Shown in pieces: positions 54,431 to 63,687 of a DNA stretch of 64,000 nucleotides. The notes beneath the pieces were generated by a model, which was not told the DNA's origin, did not search any database, and was given only the letters and a program-made list of their open reading frames with translations. This DNA is from Phenylobacterium sp. LH3H17 (lineage in GTDB: Bacteria > Pseudomonadota > Alphaproteobacteria > Caulobacterales > Caulobacteraceae). The DNA lies in NCBI RefSeq assembly GCF_024298925.1, contig NZ_CP101283.1, positions 1 to 64,000 of the forward strand, read 5' to 3'. The position numbers and the translations under genes were made by a program. Within the stretch, counting starts at the first letter, position 1, and each line of letters opens with the position of its first letter.

Positions 54431-55117
54431 CTAGGGCGCCAGCCGGTAGCCGCCCGCCTCGGTCAGCAGCAGTCGTGCATTGCCGGGATCGGGCTCGATC
54501 TTCTGGCGCAGGCGGTAGACGTGGGTTTCCAGGGTGTGGGTGGTGACCCCGGCGTTATAGCCCCAGACCTCGGCCAGCAGCTCCTCGCGGCTCACCGGCT
54601 TCTCGCCGGCCCGGTAGAGGTACTTCAGGATGTTGGTCTCTTTTTCCGTCAGCCGAATCTTCTTCTGGTTGGCGTCGACCAGCATCTTGGCCGAGGGGCG
54701 GAACTCGTAGGCACCCAGGTGGAAGACCGCGCCTTCCGACTGCTCGTGGCTGCGCAGCTGGGCGCGGATGCGGGCCAGCAGCACCTGGAACTTGAAGGGC
54801 TTGGTCACATAATCGTTGGCCCCGGCGTCCAGGCCGGAGATCTGATCATCGTCGGTGTCGGCCGCCGTCAGCATGATAATCGGGCACGCCACCCCCTGGG
54901 CGCGCATCTGCCGGCAGGCCTCGCGGCCGTTCATGTCCGGTAAGTCTACGTCCAGCAGGATGAGATCCGGGCGATTCTCCACCGCCGACTTCACGCCCGC
55001 GCTGGCGGTGGCGGCCTCGATGGCCGAGAATTCCTCGGAAAGTTGAAGCTGCTCGGCGATCGCGCCGCGCAGGTCTTCGTTGTCGTCCACGACGAGTAAG
55101 GTCTTGCGTTGAGCCAT
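54431..55117 (-). CDS. cenR: OmpR-family response regulator, CenR type
   Basis: A two-domain regulator of 228 residues. The receiver has the acidic pair VVDDNEDL, the phosphoacceptor Asp in LLDVDLPDMNG, and KPFKFQVLL. The winged-helix output domain reads KKIRLTEKETNILKYLYRAG and TTHTLETHVYRLRQKIEPDP. The pattern GLDAGANDYVTKPF and the ending LLLTEAGGYRL match CenR as I remember it; CenR is essential in Caulobacter and controls envelope genes. Its kinase CenK is not here. The ATG at 55117 is chosen over a long upstream reading that overlaps the divergent gene. Confidence 0.88.
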   Translation of the reverse strand: MAQRKTLLVVDDNEDLRGAIAEQLQLSEEFSAIEAATASAGVKSAVENRPDLILLDVDLPDMNGREACRQMRAQGVACPIIMLTAADTDDDQISGLDAGANDYVTKPFKFQVLLARIRAQLRSHEQSEGAVFHLGAYEFRPSAKMLVDANQKKIRLTEKETNILKYLYRAGEKPVSREELLAEVWGYNAGVTTHTLETHVYRLRQKIEPDPGNARLLLTEAGGYRLAP

Positions 55118-55175
55118 GAGCCGGAACATGCACCGCATCGCCCCCGCGCGCCAACCTTTGGAAGCCCGGCAGACC

Positions 55176-55682
55176 ATGATCTTCACGGCTATGTCAGACG
55201 GAACCTTCGATCTGGGCGGCCGGACGGTAAGCTGCGCGCTCGGCATGGGCGGGGTGATCGCCGCCAAGGACAAGCGTGAAGGCGACGGCGCCTCGCCGCT
55301 CGGAACCTGGGCCATCCGCCGCGTGCTCTACCGGCCCGACAAGGGCGAGGCCCCGGAGACCGGCCTGCCCACCAAGGCGCTCGCCCGCGACGACGGCTGG
55401 TGCGACGCCCCGCTGGACCCGGCCTACAACCGCGCCGTCAAGCTACCCCACCCCGCCAGCGCCGAGCACATGTGGCGCGGCGACGACATCTACGACCTGG
55501 TCTGCGTCCTGGCCCACAACGACGACCCGCCGGTCCCCATGCTCGGCTCGGCGATCTTCCTCCACCTGGCCAAGCCGGGCTACCCGCCCACTCAGGGATG
55601 CGTCGCCCTGGCGCGGGAGGACCTGCTGGAGCTGCTCGCCAAGGCCAGGCTGGGCGACGCCATCGCTATCGTGCGGGCTTAG
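55176..55682 (+). CDS. L,D-transpeptidase (YkuD family)
   Basis: A 168-residue YkuD-fold protein. The catalytic motif is present: the His in IFLHLAKPGYPPTQGCVAL, with the nucleophile Cys in the T-Q-G-C-V box. An earlier stretch, VIAAKDKREGDGASPLGTW, is the YkuD strand. No signal peptide is obvious, so it may be a cytosolic or folded-export variant; this is unusual for a peptidoglycan enzyme. The ATG at 55176 begins MIFTAMSDGTFD. It is divergent from cenR. Confidence 0.85.
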   Translation: MIFTAMSDGTFDLGGRTVSCALGMGGVIAAKDKREGDGASPLGTWAIRRVLYRPDKGEAPETGLPTKALARDDGWCDAPLDPAYNRAVKLPHPASAEHMWRGDDIYDLVCVLAHNDDPPVPMLGSAIFLHLAKPGYPPTQGCVALAREDLLELLAKARLGDAIAIVRA

Positions 55683-55690
55683 CGCCCTCA

Positions 55691-55822
55691 AGATGCTCCC
55701 CTCGTGGGGGAGCTGTCAGCGAAGCTGACTGAGGGGGACCGTGACTCGCGGTCGTGGGCTGCAACCCCCTCCGTCTCGTCGCGAAGAGGCGACGATCCAC
55801 CTCCCCCAGAAGGGGAGGATCT
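55691..55822. repeat. MITE-like palindromic repeat element, copy B
   Basis: A 132-bp element with the ends AGATGCTCCCC and GGGGAGGATCT and the core GGGGGAGCTGTCAGCGAAGC. It lies between the 3' ends of the L,D-transpeptidase and yggS genes, as copy A lies between ppa and trmB. It may act as a shared terminator-like structure. Confidence 0.8.
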
Positions 55823-55835
55823 AGCAGAGGGCGCC

Positions 55836-56495
55836 CTACGTCGCCCGCGCCCCGAACAGGGCCGAGCCCACCCGCACGCTGGTGGCGCCGAAGCGCACCG
55901 CGGTCTCGAAGTCGTCGCTCATGCCCATGGAGAGCTTGGCCAGGCCGTTGCGCGCCGCGATCTTGGCCAGAAGAGCGAAATGCGGACCGGGGGGCTCGCC
56001 CACCGGCGGGATGCACATCAGGCCCTCGACCTCCAGACCGTGGGTCCCGCGGACCGCGGCGATGAAGGCGTCGGCCTCGCCCGGGATCACGCCCGCCTTC
56101 TGCGGCTCCTCGCCGGTATTGACCTGGACGTAGAGCCGGGGCGAGCGGCCCTGCTTCCGGACCTCGGCAGCCAGGGCGACGGCCAGCTTCTCCCGATCCA
56201 GGCTCTCGATCACATCGAAGAAGGCGACCGCCTCCTTGGCCTTGTTGCTCTGCAGCGGCCCGATCAGCCGCAGCTCGACCCCTTCGCGCCGCTCGGCCCA
56301 GCGTTCCATGGCCTCCTGCACCCGGTTCTCGCCGAACACGGTCTGGCCGGCCGCCAGGATGGGCGCCACCTTCTCCCAAGGCTGCTGCTTGGAGACCGCG
56401 ACCAGTGTGACGTCGGACGGCTCGCGGCCCGACGCCTTCGCCGCGCGGGCGATCCGGTCTAGGACGTCGGTCAGGCTAGCGGGAGAGACGGTCAT
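55836..56495 (-). CDS. YggS-family PLP homeostasis protein
   Basis: The YggS/PROSC family binds pyridoxal phosphate and maintains its pool without catalysing a known reaction. The 219-residue protein has the PLP lysine in VTLVAVSKQQPWE, FGENRVQEAMERW, IGPLQSNKAKEAV, and the C-terminal LSMGMSDDFETAVRFGATSVRVGSALFG. The ATG at 56495 was chosen by the family start (MTVSPASLTDV). It is divergent from the ThiE/TenI-like gene, with only 19 bases between starts. Confidence 0.93.
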   Translation of the reverse strand: MTVSPASLTDVLDRIARAAKASGREPSDVTLVAVSKQQPWEKVAPILAAGQTVFGENRVQEAMERWAERREGVELRLIGPLQSNKAKEAVAFFDVIESLDREKLAVALAAEVRKQGRSPRLYVQVNTGEEPQKAGVIPGEADAFIAAVRGTHGLEVEGLMCIPPVGEPPGPHFALLAKIAARNGLAKLSMGMSDDFETAVRFGATSVRVGSALFGARAT

Positions 56496-56514
56496 TTCGG
56501 GCGGCTTCTGGACA

Positions 56515-57096
56515 GTGGCGCGGACGGCGGCAGCCTTAGGCGCGCGCGGCGCGTGGCGGAAGCCCTCCCTGCTGTTCTTCACCGATCCCGACCGCACCCC
56601 CGACATCGAGGCCGCCATGCTGCGCCTGCCGCGCGGCGCGGCTGTGGTCTATCGCAGCTTCGGCGATCCCAAGGCCGAACGCCGGGCGCGCGGCCTGCTG
56701 GCGATCGCCCGCGCCAGGGGTCTATTCCTCCTGATCGGCGCCGACGCCGAACTGGCCCGACGGATCGGCGCCCACGGCGTCCATCTGCCCGAGCGGCTGG
56801 CGGCCCAGGCGCGCGGCCTTGGGCGGCCGGGTTTCCGGGTCACCACAGCGGCCCACGGTCTGCGCGCGGCGCGCAGAGCCTTCGCCTGGGGCGCCGACGC
56901 GGTGGTGGTCTCGGCGATCTTCCCCTCGGCCAGCCCCTCGGCTGGATCGCCCATGGGGCCGGTCCGGCTGGCCATCCTGGTCCGCGCCGCCGGCGGGCCG
57001 GTCTACGCCCTGGGCGGCGTCAATGACAAAACGGCCCGCAGGCTGCTGCCTACGGGCGTGGTCGGGATCGCGGCCGTGGAGGCGCTTAGAACTTGA
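56515..57096 (+). CDS. ThiE/TenI-like TIM-barrel protein
   Basis: A 193-residue protein of the thiamine phosphate synthase superfamily. It has LLFFTDPDRTPD near the start, IGAHGVHLPERL, AFAWGADAVVVSAIFPSASP, and VYALGGVNDKTARRLL. The synthase motif expected after GADAVVVS (a GPIF.T.SK box) is degenerate, and GVHLPERL lacks the expected Gln and Asp. So a true ThiE activity is doubtful and a TenI-like role is possible. There is no ATG before FFTD, and the start is a GTG at 56515. It converges on ntrZ with an 11-base overlap. Confidence 0.75.
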   Translation: MARTAAALGARGAWRKPSLLFFTDPDRTPDIEAAMLRLPRGAAVVYRSFGDPKAERRARGLLAIARARGLFLLIGADAELARRIGAHGVHLPERLAAQARGLGRPGFRVTTAAHGLRAARRAFAWGADAVVVSAIFPSASPSAGSPMGPVRLAILVRAAGGPVYALGGVNDKTARRLLPTGVVGIAAVEALRT

Positions 57097-57463
57097 AGGC
57101 GGTCTCGAGGCGGACCCGCGGGGCGGCGTCGACCGGCTGGGTCTTCTTGTATTCCGGGGTTTCCTGCTCGCCGAACGCCACCGCGCCGCCGACCCGAAGG
57201 CTCGGCGTCACCCGGAAGTAGGCCCCCGCCTGGATGTCGTTCAGTTGCATGTCGCGCTCAGCCCGTTGATTGAGGTTGAGCGTGACCCCCCAGCGCCCCT
57301 TGCGCGAATCCCACAGCGACTTGGTCCCTTGCGGGGTCGCGGTGGTCTCACCGCGCACGGTGAAATCGGCGGTCTTGCCCTTCGCCGCCTGGGCATGCGC
57401 CGCCGAGGCGCCGCTCGCGAGGAGCGCCGCACCGACCAACGAAATGACCAAACGCTTGGACAT
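57086..57463 (-). CDS. ntrZ: NtrZ family periplasmic regulatory protein
   Basis: A 125-residue exported protein with signal peptide (MSKRLVISLVGAALLASGASAAHA). The mature region has SLWDSRKGRWGVTLNLNQRAERD and a strand pattern (YFRVTPSLRVGGAVAFGEQ) that I match to NtrZ from memory. In Caulobacter, NtrZ is a periplasmic inhibitor linked to the NtrY sensor kinase of nitrogen control. The ATG at 57463 is preferred to a GTG two codons before. The NtrYX genes are not in this window. Confidence 0.75.
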   Translation of the reverse strand: MSKRLVISLVGAALLASGASAAHAQAAKGKTADFTVRGETTATPQGTKSLWDSRKGRWGVTLNLNQRAERDMQLNDIQAGAYFRVTPSLRVGGAVAFGEQETPEYKKTQPVDAAPRVRLETAFKF

Positions 57464-57723
57464 GACCACCTATATAGCCCCTAAGCCCCGGCCCCGCCAT
57501 TACACGGCGGAACCGTTGGATCGATTAAAGTCGCGCCGGACCCCAGGTCAACTGAATGCGGCCCCTCCGCCCGGGCCCCCGGTCGAATCCATCGGCGCCT
57601 GTGGCGGCAGGGCAACGCGATTCCTGTTTGGCGGTTCCACGGGCGTTGTTATAGAGGCTCCTCCGGCTCGGGGGGCGGCGCCGCGGCGCTGATCCGACGC
57701 GGACTAACGACTGGGAGCACTAT
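57464..57723. other. divergent promoter region of ntrZ and the DUF3576 gene
   Basis: A 260-base spacer with no coding sequence. It holds two GANTC sites (GAATC near 57583 and GATTC near 57622), the target of the CcrM cell-cycle methylase in Caulobacterales. I see no clear sigma-70 promoter or operator. Confidence 0.5.
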
Positions 57724-58236
57724 ATGCCGTTTGTGCGCGGTGAGTTTATGCGTGGCGTGACGACCGGAGTGCTGCTGCTCAGCCTCGTGGGCCTGACGGC
57801 CTGCTCGAGCGTGGGCGGCGGCTCGCGCACTTTCCAAAGCCAGGAAGAAGGCGGCGGCTTCCGCCTGTTCGGCGGCGGCAAGAAGTCCAGCGGCCCGGCC
57901 GGCGGCGCGCCGACCATCGGCGTCAACGGCTATCTGTGGCGCGCCACCCTGGACACGCTCTCCTTCATGCCGCTGGCATCGGCCGACCCTTACGGCGGCG
58001 TGGTGATCACCGACTGGTACGTCAATCCGGAAAAGCCGGACGAGCGCTTCAAGTGCACCGTCTATATCCTGGACTCGCGCCTGCGCGCCGACGGACTGAA
58101 CGTGGCGGTCTTCAAGCAGAACAAGGACGCGGCCGGCAACTGGGTCGACGCGGCCTCGGCCGGCCAGACCGAGACGGACCTGGAAAACGCCATCCTTACC
58201 AAGGCCCGGCAGCTTCGACTGTCGAACATCGGCTAA
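57724..58236 (+). CDS. DUF3576 family lipoprotein
   Basis: A 170-residue lipoprotein. The signal is MRGVTTGVLLLSLVGLTAC (from Met9), with Cys in the lipobox LTAC. A Gly/Ser-rich linker (EEGGGFRLFGGGKKSSG) precedes the DUF3576 core GVNGYLWRATLDTLSFMPLASADPYGGVVITDWY and ILDSRLRADGLNVAVFKQ. The family is conserved in alphaproteobacteria, with a suspected envelope role. GGGAG spaced 7 bases marks the ATG at 57724. It lies upstream of leuS. Confidence 0.88.
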   Translation: MPFVRGEFMRGVTTGVLLLSLVGLTACSSVGGGSRTFQSQEEGGGFRLFGGGKKSSGPAGGAPTIGVNGYLWRATLDTLSFMPLASADPYGGVVITDWYVNPEKPDERFKCTVYILDSRLRADGLNVAVFKQNKDAAGNWVDAASAGQTETDLENAILTKARQLRLSNIG

Positions 58237-58238
58237 CC

Positions 58239-58276
58239 AACCCGCGAGATCCTCTTGGATTTCGCGAGAGGGTTTC
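58239..58276 (+). terminator. intrinsic terminator of the DUF3576 gene
   Basis: GCGAGATCC pairs with GGATTTCGC around TCTT, with an outer AACCC/GGGTT helix across a 4-base bulge. TTTCT follows. It starts 2 bases past the stop codon. Confidence 0.65.
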
Positions 58277-58284
58277 TAAAGGCG

Positions 58285-58329
58285 ACCATTTTCTTCGACG
58301 AACCGGCTACCACTTCGTCGGAAAATGGT
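58285..58329. repeat. 45-bp palindromic dispersed repeat, copy 2
   Basis: Identical to the copy at 6787-6831 except for three central bases (CTA in place of TGG). It lies in the leuS leader, just after the DUF3576 terminator. Confidence 0.75.
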
Positions 58330-58426
58330 CGGGCGCATTCGGGGACACCAGTCAGGATGCGCTCTCCCACATCGGGTCGGCGCGATATCGGCGCTGGCCG
58401 AATTCCTACTGATCTGAAGAGCCCGC

Positions 58427-61009
58427 ATGGCCCGCTACAATCCGAAAGAGACCGAGCCGAAGTGGCGTAAGGCCTGGGCCGACGCCGACGTCTTCCGTGC
58501 GGGCCCGCCCGCGCCGGGCGTTCCCAAGTACTACGCGCTCGAGATGTTCCCCTATCCGTCGGGGAGCCTGCACATGGGCCATGTGCGCAACTACACGCTG
58601 GGCGACGCCAACGCCCGCTACAAGCGCGCCCGCGGCTTCAACGTCCTGCATCCCATGGGCTGGGACGGTTTCGGCCTGCCCGCCGAGAACGCCGCCATGG
58701 AGCGCGGCGTCGATCCGCGCGCCTGGACCTACGACAACATCGCCAAGATGCGGGCCGAGCTGCAGCAGCTGGGCCTGACCATCGACTGGAGTCGCGAGTT
58801 CGCCACCTGCGACGCGGCCTATTACGGCCAGCAGCAGGCCTGGTTCCTGGACCTGATGGCGCGCGGCCTGGTCTATCGCCGCGAGGGGGTGGTCAACTGG
58901 GATCCTGTCGACCAGACCGTGCTGGCCAACGAGCAGGTGGTCGACGGCCGCGGCTGGCGCTCCGGCGCGGTGGTCGAGAAGCGCAAGCTGAACCAGTGGT
59001 TCCTGCGCATCACCGACTATGCCGACCAACTTCTGGAGGGCCTGAAGACCCTGGACCGCTGGCCCGAGAAGGTCCGCCTGATGCAGGAGAACTGGATCGG
59101 CCGCTCCAAGGGCGCCCGGTTCGCGTTCCAGTTCGCGGGCGAACCCCCGGCCGGCTTCGAGGCCGGGCTGGAGGTCTACACCACCCGTCCCGACACCCTC
59201 TATGGCGCGAGCTTCGTCGGGATCGCGCCCGATCATCCGTTGGCGGAGCAATTGGCCGCGGACCCCAAGGTCGCCGCCTTCCTGGCCGAGTGCCGCAAGG
59301 GGGGCGCTTCCGAGGCCGAGATCGAGACCGCCGACAAGATCGGTTTCGACACCGGCCTGACCGTCGCCCACCCCTTCGATCTCGACTGGAAGCTGCCGGT
59401 CTGGATCGCCAACTTCATCCTGATGGACTACGGCACGGGCGCTATCTTCGGCTGTCCGGCCCATGACCAGCGCGACTTGGATTTCGCCCGCAAATACAAG
59501 CTGTTGGTCAAGCCGGTCGTGCTGCCGCCCGGCGAAGATCCCGCCGGCTTCGACGTGGCCGACGAGGCCTATGTCGGCCCCGGGACCATCTTCAATTCCG
59601 ACTTCCTTGATGGGCTGGAGATCGAGCCGGCCAAGGCCGCGGCCGTGGCGCGGCTGGAGGCCCAGGGCCAGGGCCAGGGCGCGACCGTCTACCGCCTGCG
59701 CGATTGGGGCGTCGCCCGCCAGCGCGGCTGGGGCTGCCCGGTCCCGGTGGTCCACTGCGAAACATGCGGGGTCGTCCCTGTACCGAAGGATCAGTTGCCG
59801 GTGGCCCTGCCCGAGGACCTCGACTTCTCCAAGCCCGGCAATGCGCTCACCCGCCACCCCACCTGGAAGCACACCACCTGCCCCGGCTGCGGCGGCCCGG
59901 CGACGCGCGAGACCGACACCCTGGACACCTTCGTGGACTCGTCCTGGTACTTCGCACGCTTCACCAACCCGACCGCCGCCGAGCCGATCGACAAGGCCGC
60001 GGCCGACTACTGGATGCCGGTCGACCAATATGTGGGCGGCATCGAGCACGCCGTCCTGCACCTGCTCTATGCCCGCTTCGTCAACCGCGCCCTGTCGGAC
60101 GCCGGCATGCTGGAGGCCAAGGAGCCGTTCGCAGGCCTGTTCACCCAGGGCATGGTGACCCACGAGACGTACCGCCTGCAGAACGGCGACTGGGTCGAGC
60201 CCAAGGAGCTGGAAATCGTCGTGGAGGGCCAGACCCGCCGCGCCCGGCGGACCCTGGACGGCCAGCCGGTGATCATCGGCGACATCGAGAAGATGTCGAA
60301 GTCGAAGCGCAACACCGTGGCTCCCGGCGACATCTTCGACGTCTACGGCGTCGACGCCGCGCGCCTGTTCGTGCTGTCGGACAGCCCGCCCGAGCGCGAC
60401 TCCATCTGGTCGGCCTCCGGCGTCGAGGGCGCCTGGAGGTTCGTCAACCGGGTCTGGAACGAGTTCGACAGCCAGCCGGCCGGCCCCGCCCCCGGCGCCT
60501 CGCCCGACCCGAGGGCCGACGAGCTGCGCGCCTTCACCCATCGCACGATCAAGGCGGTCACCGAGGCGGTCGAGGGCTTCCGGTTCAATTCGGGCATCGC
60601 GCGGATGTACGAGTTCCTTAATAAACTCAAGGAATTCCCGGCCGATGGCGCGACCGCCCCGGTCCTGGCGGCGCGCCACGAGGCCCTGTCGGCCTTCGCC
60701 CGGCTGATCTCCCCCTTCACCCCGCACCTGGCCGAAGAGGCCTGGGCGCGTATCGGCGGGACCGGCATGGTGGTCTCCGCCGCCTGGCCCGATTTCGACC
60801 CGGCACTGACGCAGGACGCCGTCCGCATCCTGCCCGTCCAGGTCAACGGCAAGCGGCGCGGCGAGATTTCCGTGGCCGCGGGGGCCGAACCGGCCGATGT
60901 GGAGAAGATCGTGCTTGACGATCCGGAGATCGCGCGGCGCCTTGAGGGTCTCACGATCCGCAAGGTCATCGTGGTCAAGGATCGCATCGTCAACATCGTG
61001 GCCGGGTGA
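58427..61009 (+). CDS. leuS: leucyl-tRNA synthetase
   Basis: Class I synthetase. The 860-residue protein has the HIGH-type motif [16 protein letters not shown] near residue 44 and KMSKSKRN near residue 625. The editing (CP1) domain has [20 protein letters not shown]. The leucine zipper-like C-terminal domain ends [16 protein letters not shown]. Its stop is 8 bases from lptE, so leuS-lptE-holA is one unit, an order also seen in other alphaproteobacteria. Confidence 0.98.
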   Translation: MARYNPKETEPKWRKAWADADVFRAGPPAPGVPKYYALEMFPYPSGSLHMGHVRNYTLGDANARYKRARGFNVLHPMGWDGFGLPAENAAMERGVDPRAWTYDNIAKMRAELQQLGLTIDWSREFATCDAAYYGQQQAWFLDLMARGLVYRREGVVNWDPVDQTVLANEQVVDGRGWRSGAVVEKRKLNQWFLRITDYADQLLEGLKTLDRWPEKVRLMQENWIGRSKGARFAFQFAGEPPAGFEAGLEVYTTRPDTLYGASFVGIAPDHPLAEQLAADPKVAAFLAECRKGGASEAEIETADKIGFDTGLTVAHPFDLDWKLPVWIANFILMDYGTGAIFGCPAHDQRDLDFARKYKLLVKPVVLPPGEDPAGFDVADEAYVGPGTIFNSDFLDGLEIEPAKAAAVARLEAQGQGQGATVYRLRDWGVARQRGWGCPVPVVHCETCGVVPVPKDQLPVALPEDLDFSKPGNALTRHPTWKHTTCPGCGGPATRETDTLDTFVDSSWYFARFTNPTAAEPIDKAAADYWMPVDQYVGGIEHAVLHLLYARFVNRALSDAGMLEAKEPFAGLFTQGMVTHETYRLQNGDWVEPKELEIVVEGQTRRARRTLDGQPVIIGDIEKMSKSKRNTVAPGDIFDVYGVDAARLFVLSDSPPERDSIWSASGVEGAWRFVNRVWNEFDSQPAGPAPGASPDPRADELRAFTHRTIKAVTEAVEGFRFNSGIARMYEFLNKLKEFPADGATAPVLAARHEALSAFARLISPFTPHLAEEAWARIGGTGMVVSAAWPDFDPALTQDAVRILPVQVNGKRRGEISVAAGAEPADVEKIVLDDPEIARRLEGLTIRKVIVVKDRIVNIVAG

Positions 61010-61016
61010 GCCAGAC

Positions 61017-61517
61017 ATGAACCGCCTCGTCTTCGCTGCCGCCCTCATGACCGCCGGCCTCGGCCTGGCGGGCTGCGGGTTCACGCCGCTCTACGGCGCG
61101 CCGGGGGTCACCGCCCAGCTCACCGCCATCCAGGTGACCACCCCGCCGGGGCGTACCGGCCAGCTGATCCGCGAGCACCTGGACGACGCGCTCGCCCGCG
61201 ACAAGGGCGCCGCCCCCCGCTACCGCATGGACCTGCAGCTCTCAGAGACCCGCTATCCGCGCGGGGTGCGGGTCGACAACGTGGCCACCCGCTACGAATA
61301 CGTGCTGACCGCGGCCTACACCCTCTCGGCCCTGCCCTCGGGCTCGCCGGTGAAGAATGGCGTGGCGCGGGTCGAGGTCACCTATGACAGCGCCGACCAG
61401 CCCTACGCTTCGATCTCGGCCCAGCAGGACGCCCAGGACCGCGCCGCGGCCGAGGCCGCCCGCAAGATCGAGCTCGAACTCGCCGCCTGGCTGGCCACCC
61501 AGGCCAACAAGTCCTAG
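61017..61517 (+). CDS. lptE: LPS-assembly lipoprotein LptE
   Basis: LptE plugs the LptD barrel and aids lipopolysaccharide insertion. The 166-residue protein has the lipobox LGLAGCGFTPLYG, a strong alphaproteobacterial LptE mark, then TGQLIREHLDDAL and AQQDAQDRAAAEAARKIELEL. The placement between leuS and holA is the standard neighbourhood and supports the call. Confidence 0.93.
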   Translation: MNRLVFAAALMTAGLGLAGCGFTPLYGAPGVTAQLTAIQVTTPPGRTGQLIREHLDDALARDKGAAPRYRMDLQLSETRYPRGVRVDNVATRYEYVLTAAYTLSALPSGSPVKNGVARVEVTYDSADQPYASISAQQDAQDRAAAEAARKIELELAAWLATQANKS

Positions 61518-61529
61518 GCGGCGCAGGCC

Positions 61530-62582
61530 GTGATCCTCGCCAAGCGGCCGGATATCGAACGCTTCCTGGCCCGGCCGGACCCGCAGATCCGCGCGGTGCT
61601 GATCTATGGCCGGGACATCGGGGTGGTGCGCGACCGGGCCAAGGACCTGGCCCGCAAGGTGGCCGCCGATCCGGACGACCCCTTCAATGTGGCCCTGCTC
61701 ACCGACAGCGATCTGGACGGCGACGGGGCGCGGCTGGAGAACGAACTCGCCTCCCAGTCGCTGATGGGCGGCCGGCGCCTGGTCCGTCTGAAGTTCGCCA
61801 CCGAAAAGGCCAGCCTCGACAAGCAGGTGGCCGAGGCGCTTACCGCCCACGCCGAGGGCAAGCTCAATCCGGACGCCTTCTTCCTGATCGAGGCCGGGGC
61901 GCTCGGCCGCGACTCCGCCTTGCGCAAGGCCGCCGAGAAGGCGCCAGGGGCGGCGGTCATCCCCTGCTACGAGGACGAGCCCGGCGATGTGGCCCGCCTG
62001 GTCCGCGAGACCTTGTCGAAGGACGGGGTGGGCCTCGACGCCCAGGCCCTGCAGCTGTTCGTCAGCCGCATGCCCAAGGAGCGCGGGGTAGCCCGCCAGG
62101 AGATCGAGCGCCTGGCCCTCTATCTCGAGCCAGGCAGCGGCCGCACCGCCTCGCCGAAGGACCTGAAGGACTTCCTGGGGGTCGAACCCGAGGCCTCCCT
62201 GTCCGACGCCGCCGCCGACGCCTTCGGCGGCCGGCTTGCCGAGGCCCAGGCCGGACTGCGCCGCGCCGCCGCCGAGGGTGAGGCTGGGCCTGCCGCGGTC
62301 CGCGCCATCGGCATGTACCTCGGCCGCATGCGCCGCACCCTCACCCTGGCCAAGAACGGCGCCGGCCTGCAGGAGGCCGCCAAGGCCAGCGGCGTGTTCT
62401 GGAAACAGGAGCGCGAGTTCCTCCGCCAGGCGCGGTCCTGGACCCTCGACGACCTTGACCGGCTGCAGCCGGAGGTGCTCGCCGCCGACAAGGCCTGCAA
62501 GACCGCCGGCTCGCCGGACGGCCTGATCGCCGAGCGGCTGGCGCTGACCGTGGCGGGCCGGGCGCGGCGGCTGGGGCTGTAG
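61530..62582 (+). CDS. holA: DNA polymerase III subunit delta
   Basis: The delta subunit opens the sliding clamp in the clamp loader. The 350-residue protein shows the AAA-like layout without a P-loop: RAVLIYGRDIGVVRDRAKDL, SLMGGRRLVRLKFA, VIPCYEDEPGDVARLV and LQLFVSRMPKERGVARQEIERLALY. The C-terminal domain reads RAIGMYLGRMRRT. The start is GTG at 61530. A repeat element follows within 2 bases of the stop codon. Confidence 0.93.
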   Translation: MILAKRPDIERFLARPDPQIRAVLIYGRDIGVVRDRAKDLARKVAADPDDPFNVALLTDSDLDGDGARLENELASQSLMGGRRLVRLKFATEKASLDKQVAEALTAHAEGKLNPDAFFLIEAGALGRDSALRKAAEKAPGAAVIPCYEDEPGDVARLVRETLSKDGVGLDAQALQLFVSRMPKERGVARQEIERLALYLEPGSGRTASPKDLKDFLGVEPEASLSDAAADAFGGRLAEAQAGLRRAAAEGEAGPAAVRAIGMYLGRMRRTLTLAKNGAGLQEAAKASGVFWKQEREFLRQARSWTLDDLDRLQPEVLAADKACKTAGSPDGLIAERLALTVAGRARRLGL

Positions 62583-62583
62583 G

Positions 62584-62668
62584 CCCCCTCCGTCACGTCG
62601 CCGAAGAGGGCGACGCTCCCCTCCTGGGGGAGCTGTCAGCGAAGCTGACTGAGGGGGACTTTGACTCG
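62584..62668. repeat. MITE-like repeat element, copy C (rearranged)
   Basis: It has the core GGGGGAGCTGTCAGCGAAGC and the next arm, but its CCCCCTCCGTC...GAAGAGGGCGAC module precedes the core; in copy B the same module follows it. The remaining arm is missing. The order suggests recombination between tandem copies. Confidence 0.7.
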
Positions 62669-62814
62669 CGGCGGATGGCCCAAAGCCGCCCTCGGAAAAC
62701 TGCCTCTCACGCGCACAGAGGACCGACCGTCCGTACTCGTACACGGTCGTTTCGCCACAGGTCGAATTCCGAAAACGCGCCCTTATAAATCAAGGACTTA
62801 GCGGAGGGTGAAAA

Positions 62815-63678
62815 TCAGCCTCGGGTGGTCAGCCGGCGGCAGAGCTCGTCGAGCTGCTCCAGGGTCGCGTACTTGATCCGCAGCTCGCCCACGCCGCCCC
62901 GATCGACCACCTCGACGTCGAGACCCAGCACATCCGAGAGGTCGCTCTCCAGGGCCAGGGTGTCGGTGTCCTTGGTCGGTCTCGACCTGGCCTTGCCGGC
63001 GGACGGCTTGCGGACCAGGGCCTCGGCATCGCGCACCGAGAGGCCGCGGGCGACGATCTCCTGCGCCAGCCGCGCCGGGTCCTCGGCGGTGAGGATGGCT
63101 CGGGCGTGGCCCGCGGTGAGCTTGCCCTCCAGCACCAGGTCACGGACCGAGGCCGGCAGGTTCATCAGCCGCAGGGTGTTGGCCACATGGCTGCGGCTCT
63201 TGCCGACGCTCTGCGCCACCTCGTCCTGGGTGTGGCCGAACCGATCGACCAGTTGCTGGTAGGCCGCGGCCTCTTCCATCGGGTTGAGGTTGGCCCGCTG
63301 GACGTTCTCGATGACCGCGATCTCGAGGACCTGCCGGTCGTCCAGCTCGCGGATCAGGGCCGGCATAACCCGCAGGCCGGCCTTCTGGCTGGCGCGCCAG
63401 CGGCGCTCGCCGGCGACGATCTGGAAACCGCCGGCTGCGCCGGGATCGGGCCGCACCAGGATCGGCTGCAGCACGCCCTTGCCGCGAATGGAGTCGGCCA
63501 GCTCGTCGATCTCGGCGGCTGCGAAGTGGGTGCGCGGTTGGTCGGGGTTGGCGTGGATCAGCTCGATGGGGATTTCGCGCACGCTCGCGGCCTCGCCGGT
63601 CCCCGTGGCGAGGTTGGTCTCCTCGACGTCGCCCAGCAGGGCCGACAGGCCCCGGCCCAGTCCGCGTTTCTCGGCCAT
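62815..63678 (-). CDS. parB: chromosome partitioning protein ParB
   Basis: ParB binds parS and, as a CTP-dependent clamp, spreads and directs segregation with ParA. The 287-residue protein opens GRGLSALLGDVEE and has the CTP-binding GERRWRASQKAG motif near residue 94. Its helix-turn-helix (TQDEVAQSVGKSRSHVANTLRLMNLP) and C-terminal dimerisation helix follow. The ATG at 63678 has AGGGA 7 bases upstream; ATG 63684 would add two residues. It is 9 bases after the parA stop codon. Confidence 0.96.
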   Translation of the reverse strand: MAEKRGLGRGLSALLGDVEETNLATGTGEAASVREIPIELIHANPDQPRTHFAAAEIDELADSIRGKGVLQPILVRPDPGAAGGFQIVAGERRWRASQKAGLRVMPALIRELDDRQVLEIAVIENVQRANLNPMEEAAAYQQLVDRFGHTQDEVAQSVGKSRSHVANTLRLMNLPASVRDLVLEGKLTAGHARAILTAEDPARLAQEIVARGLSVRDAEALVRKPSAGKARSRPTKDTDTLALESDLSDVLGLDVEVVDRGGVGELRIKYATLEQLDELCRRLTTRG

Positions 63679-63687
63679 GCTCATTCC

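Noticed and set aside
58406..61084. Long open frame of 892 codons antisense to leuS
   Set aside because: leuS on the plus strand has both synthetase motifs and editing domain; the reverse reading is low-complexity and matches no family.
62583..62814. Possible parS site near parB
   Set aside because: I looked for TGTTTCACGTGAAACA-like palindromes here and elsewhere in the window and saw none; the sites may lie past the right edge.
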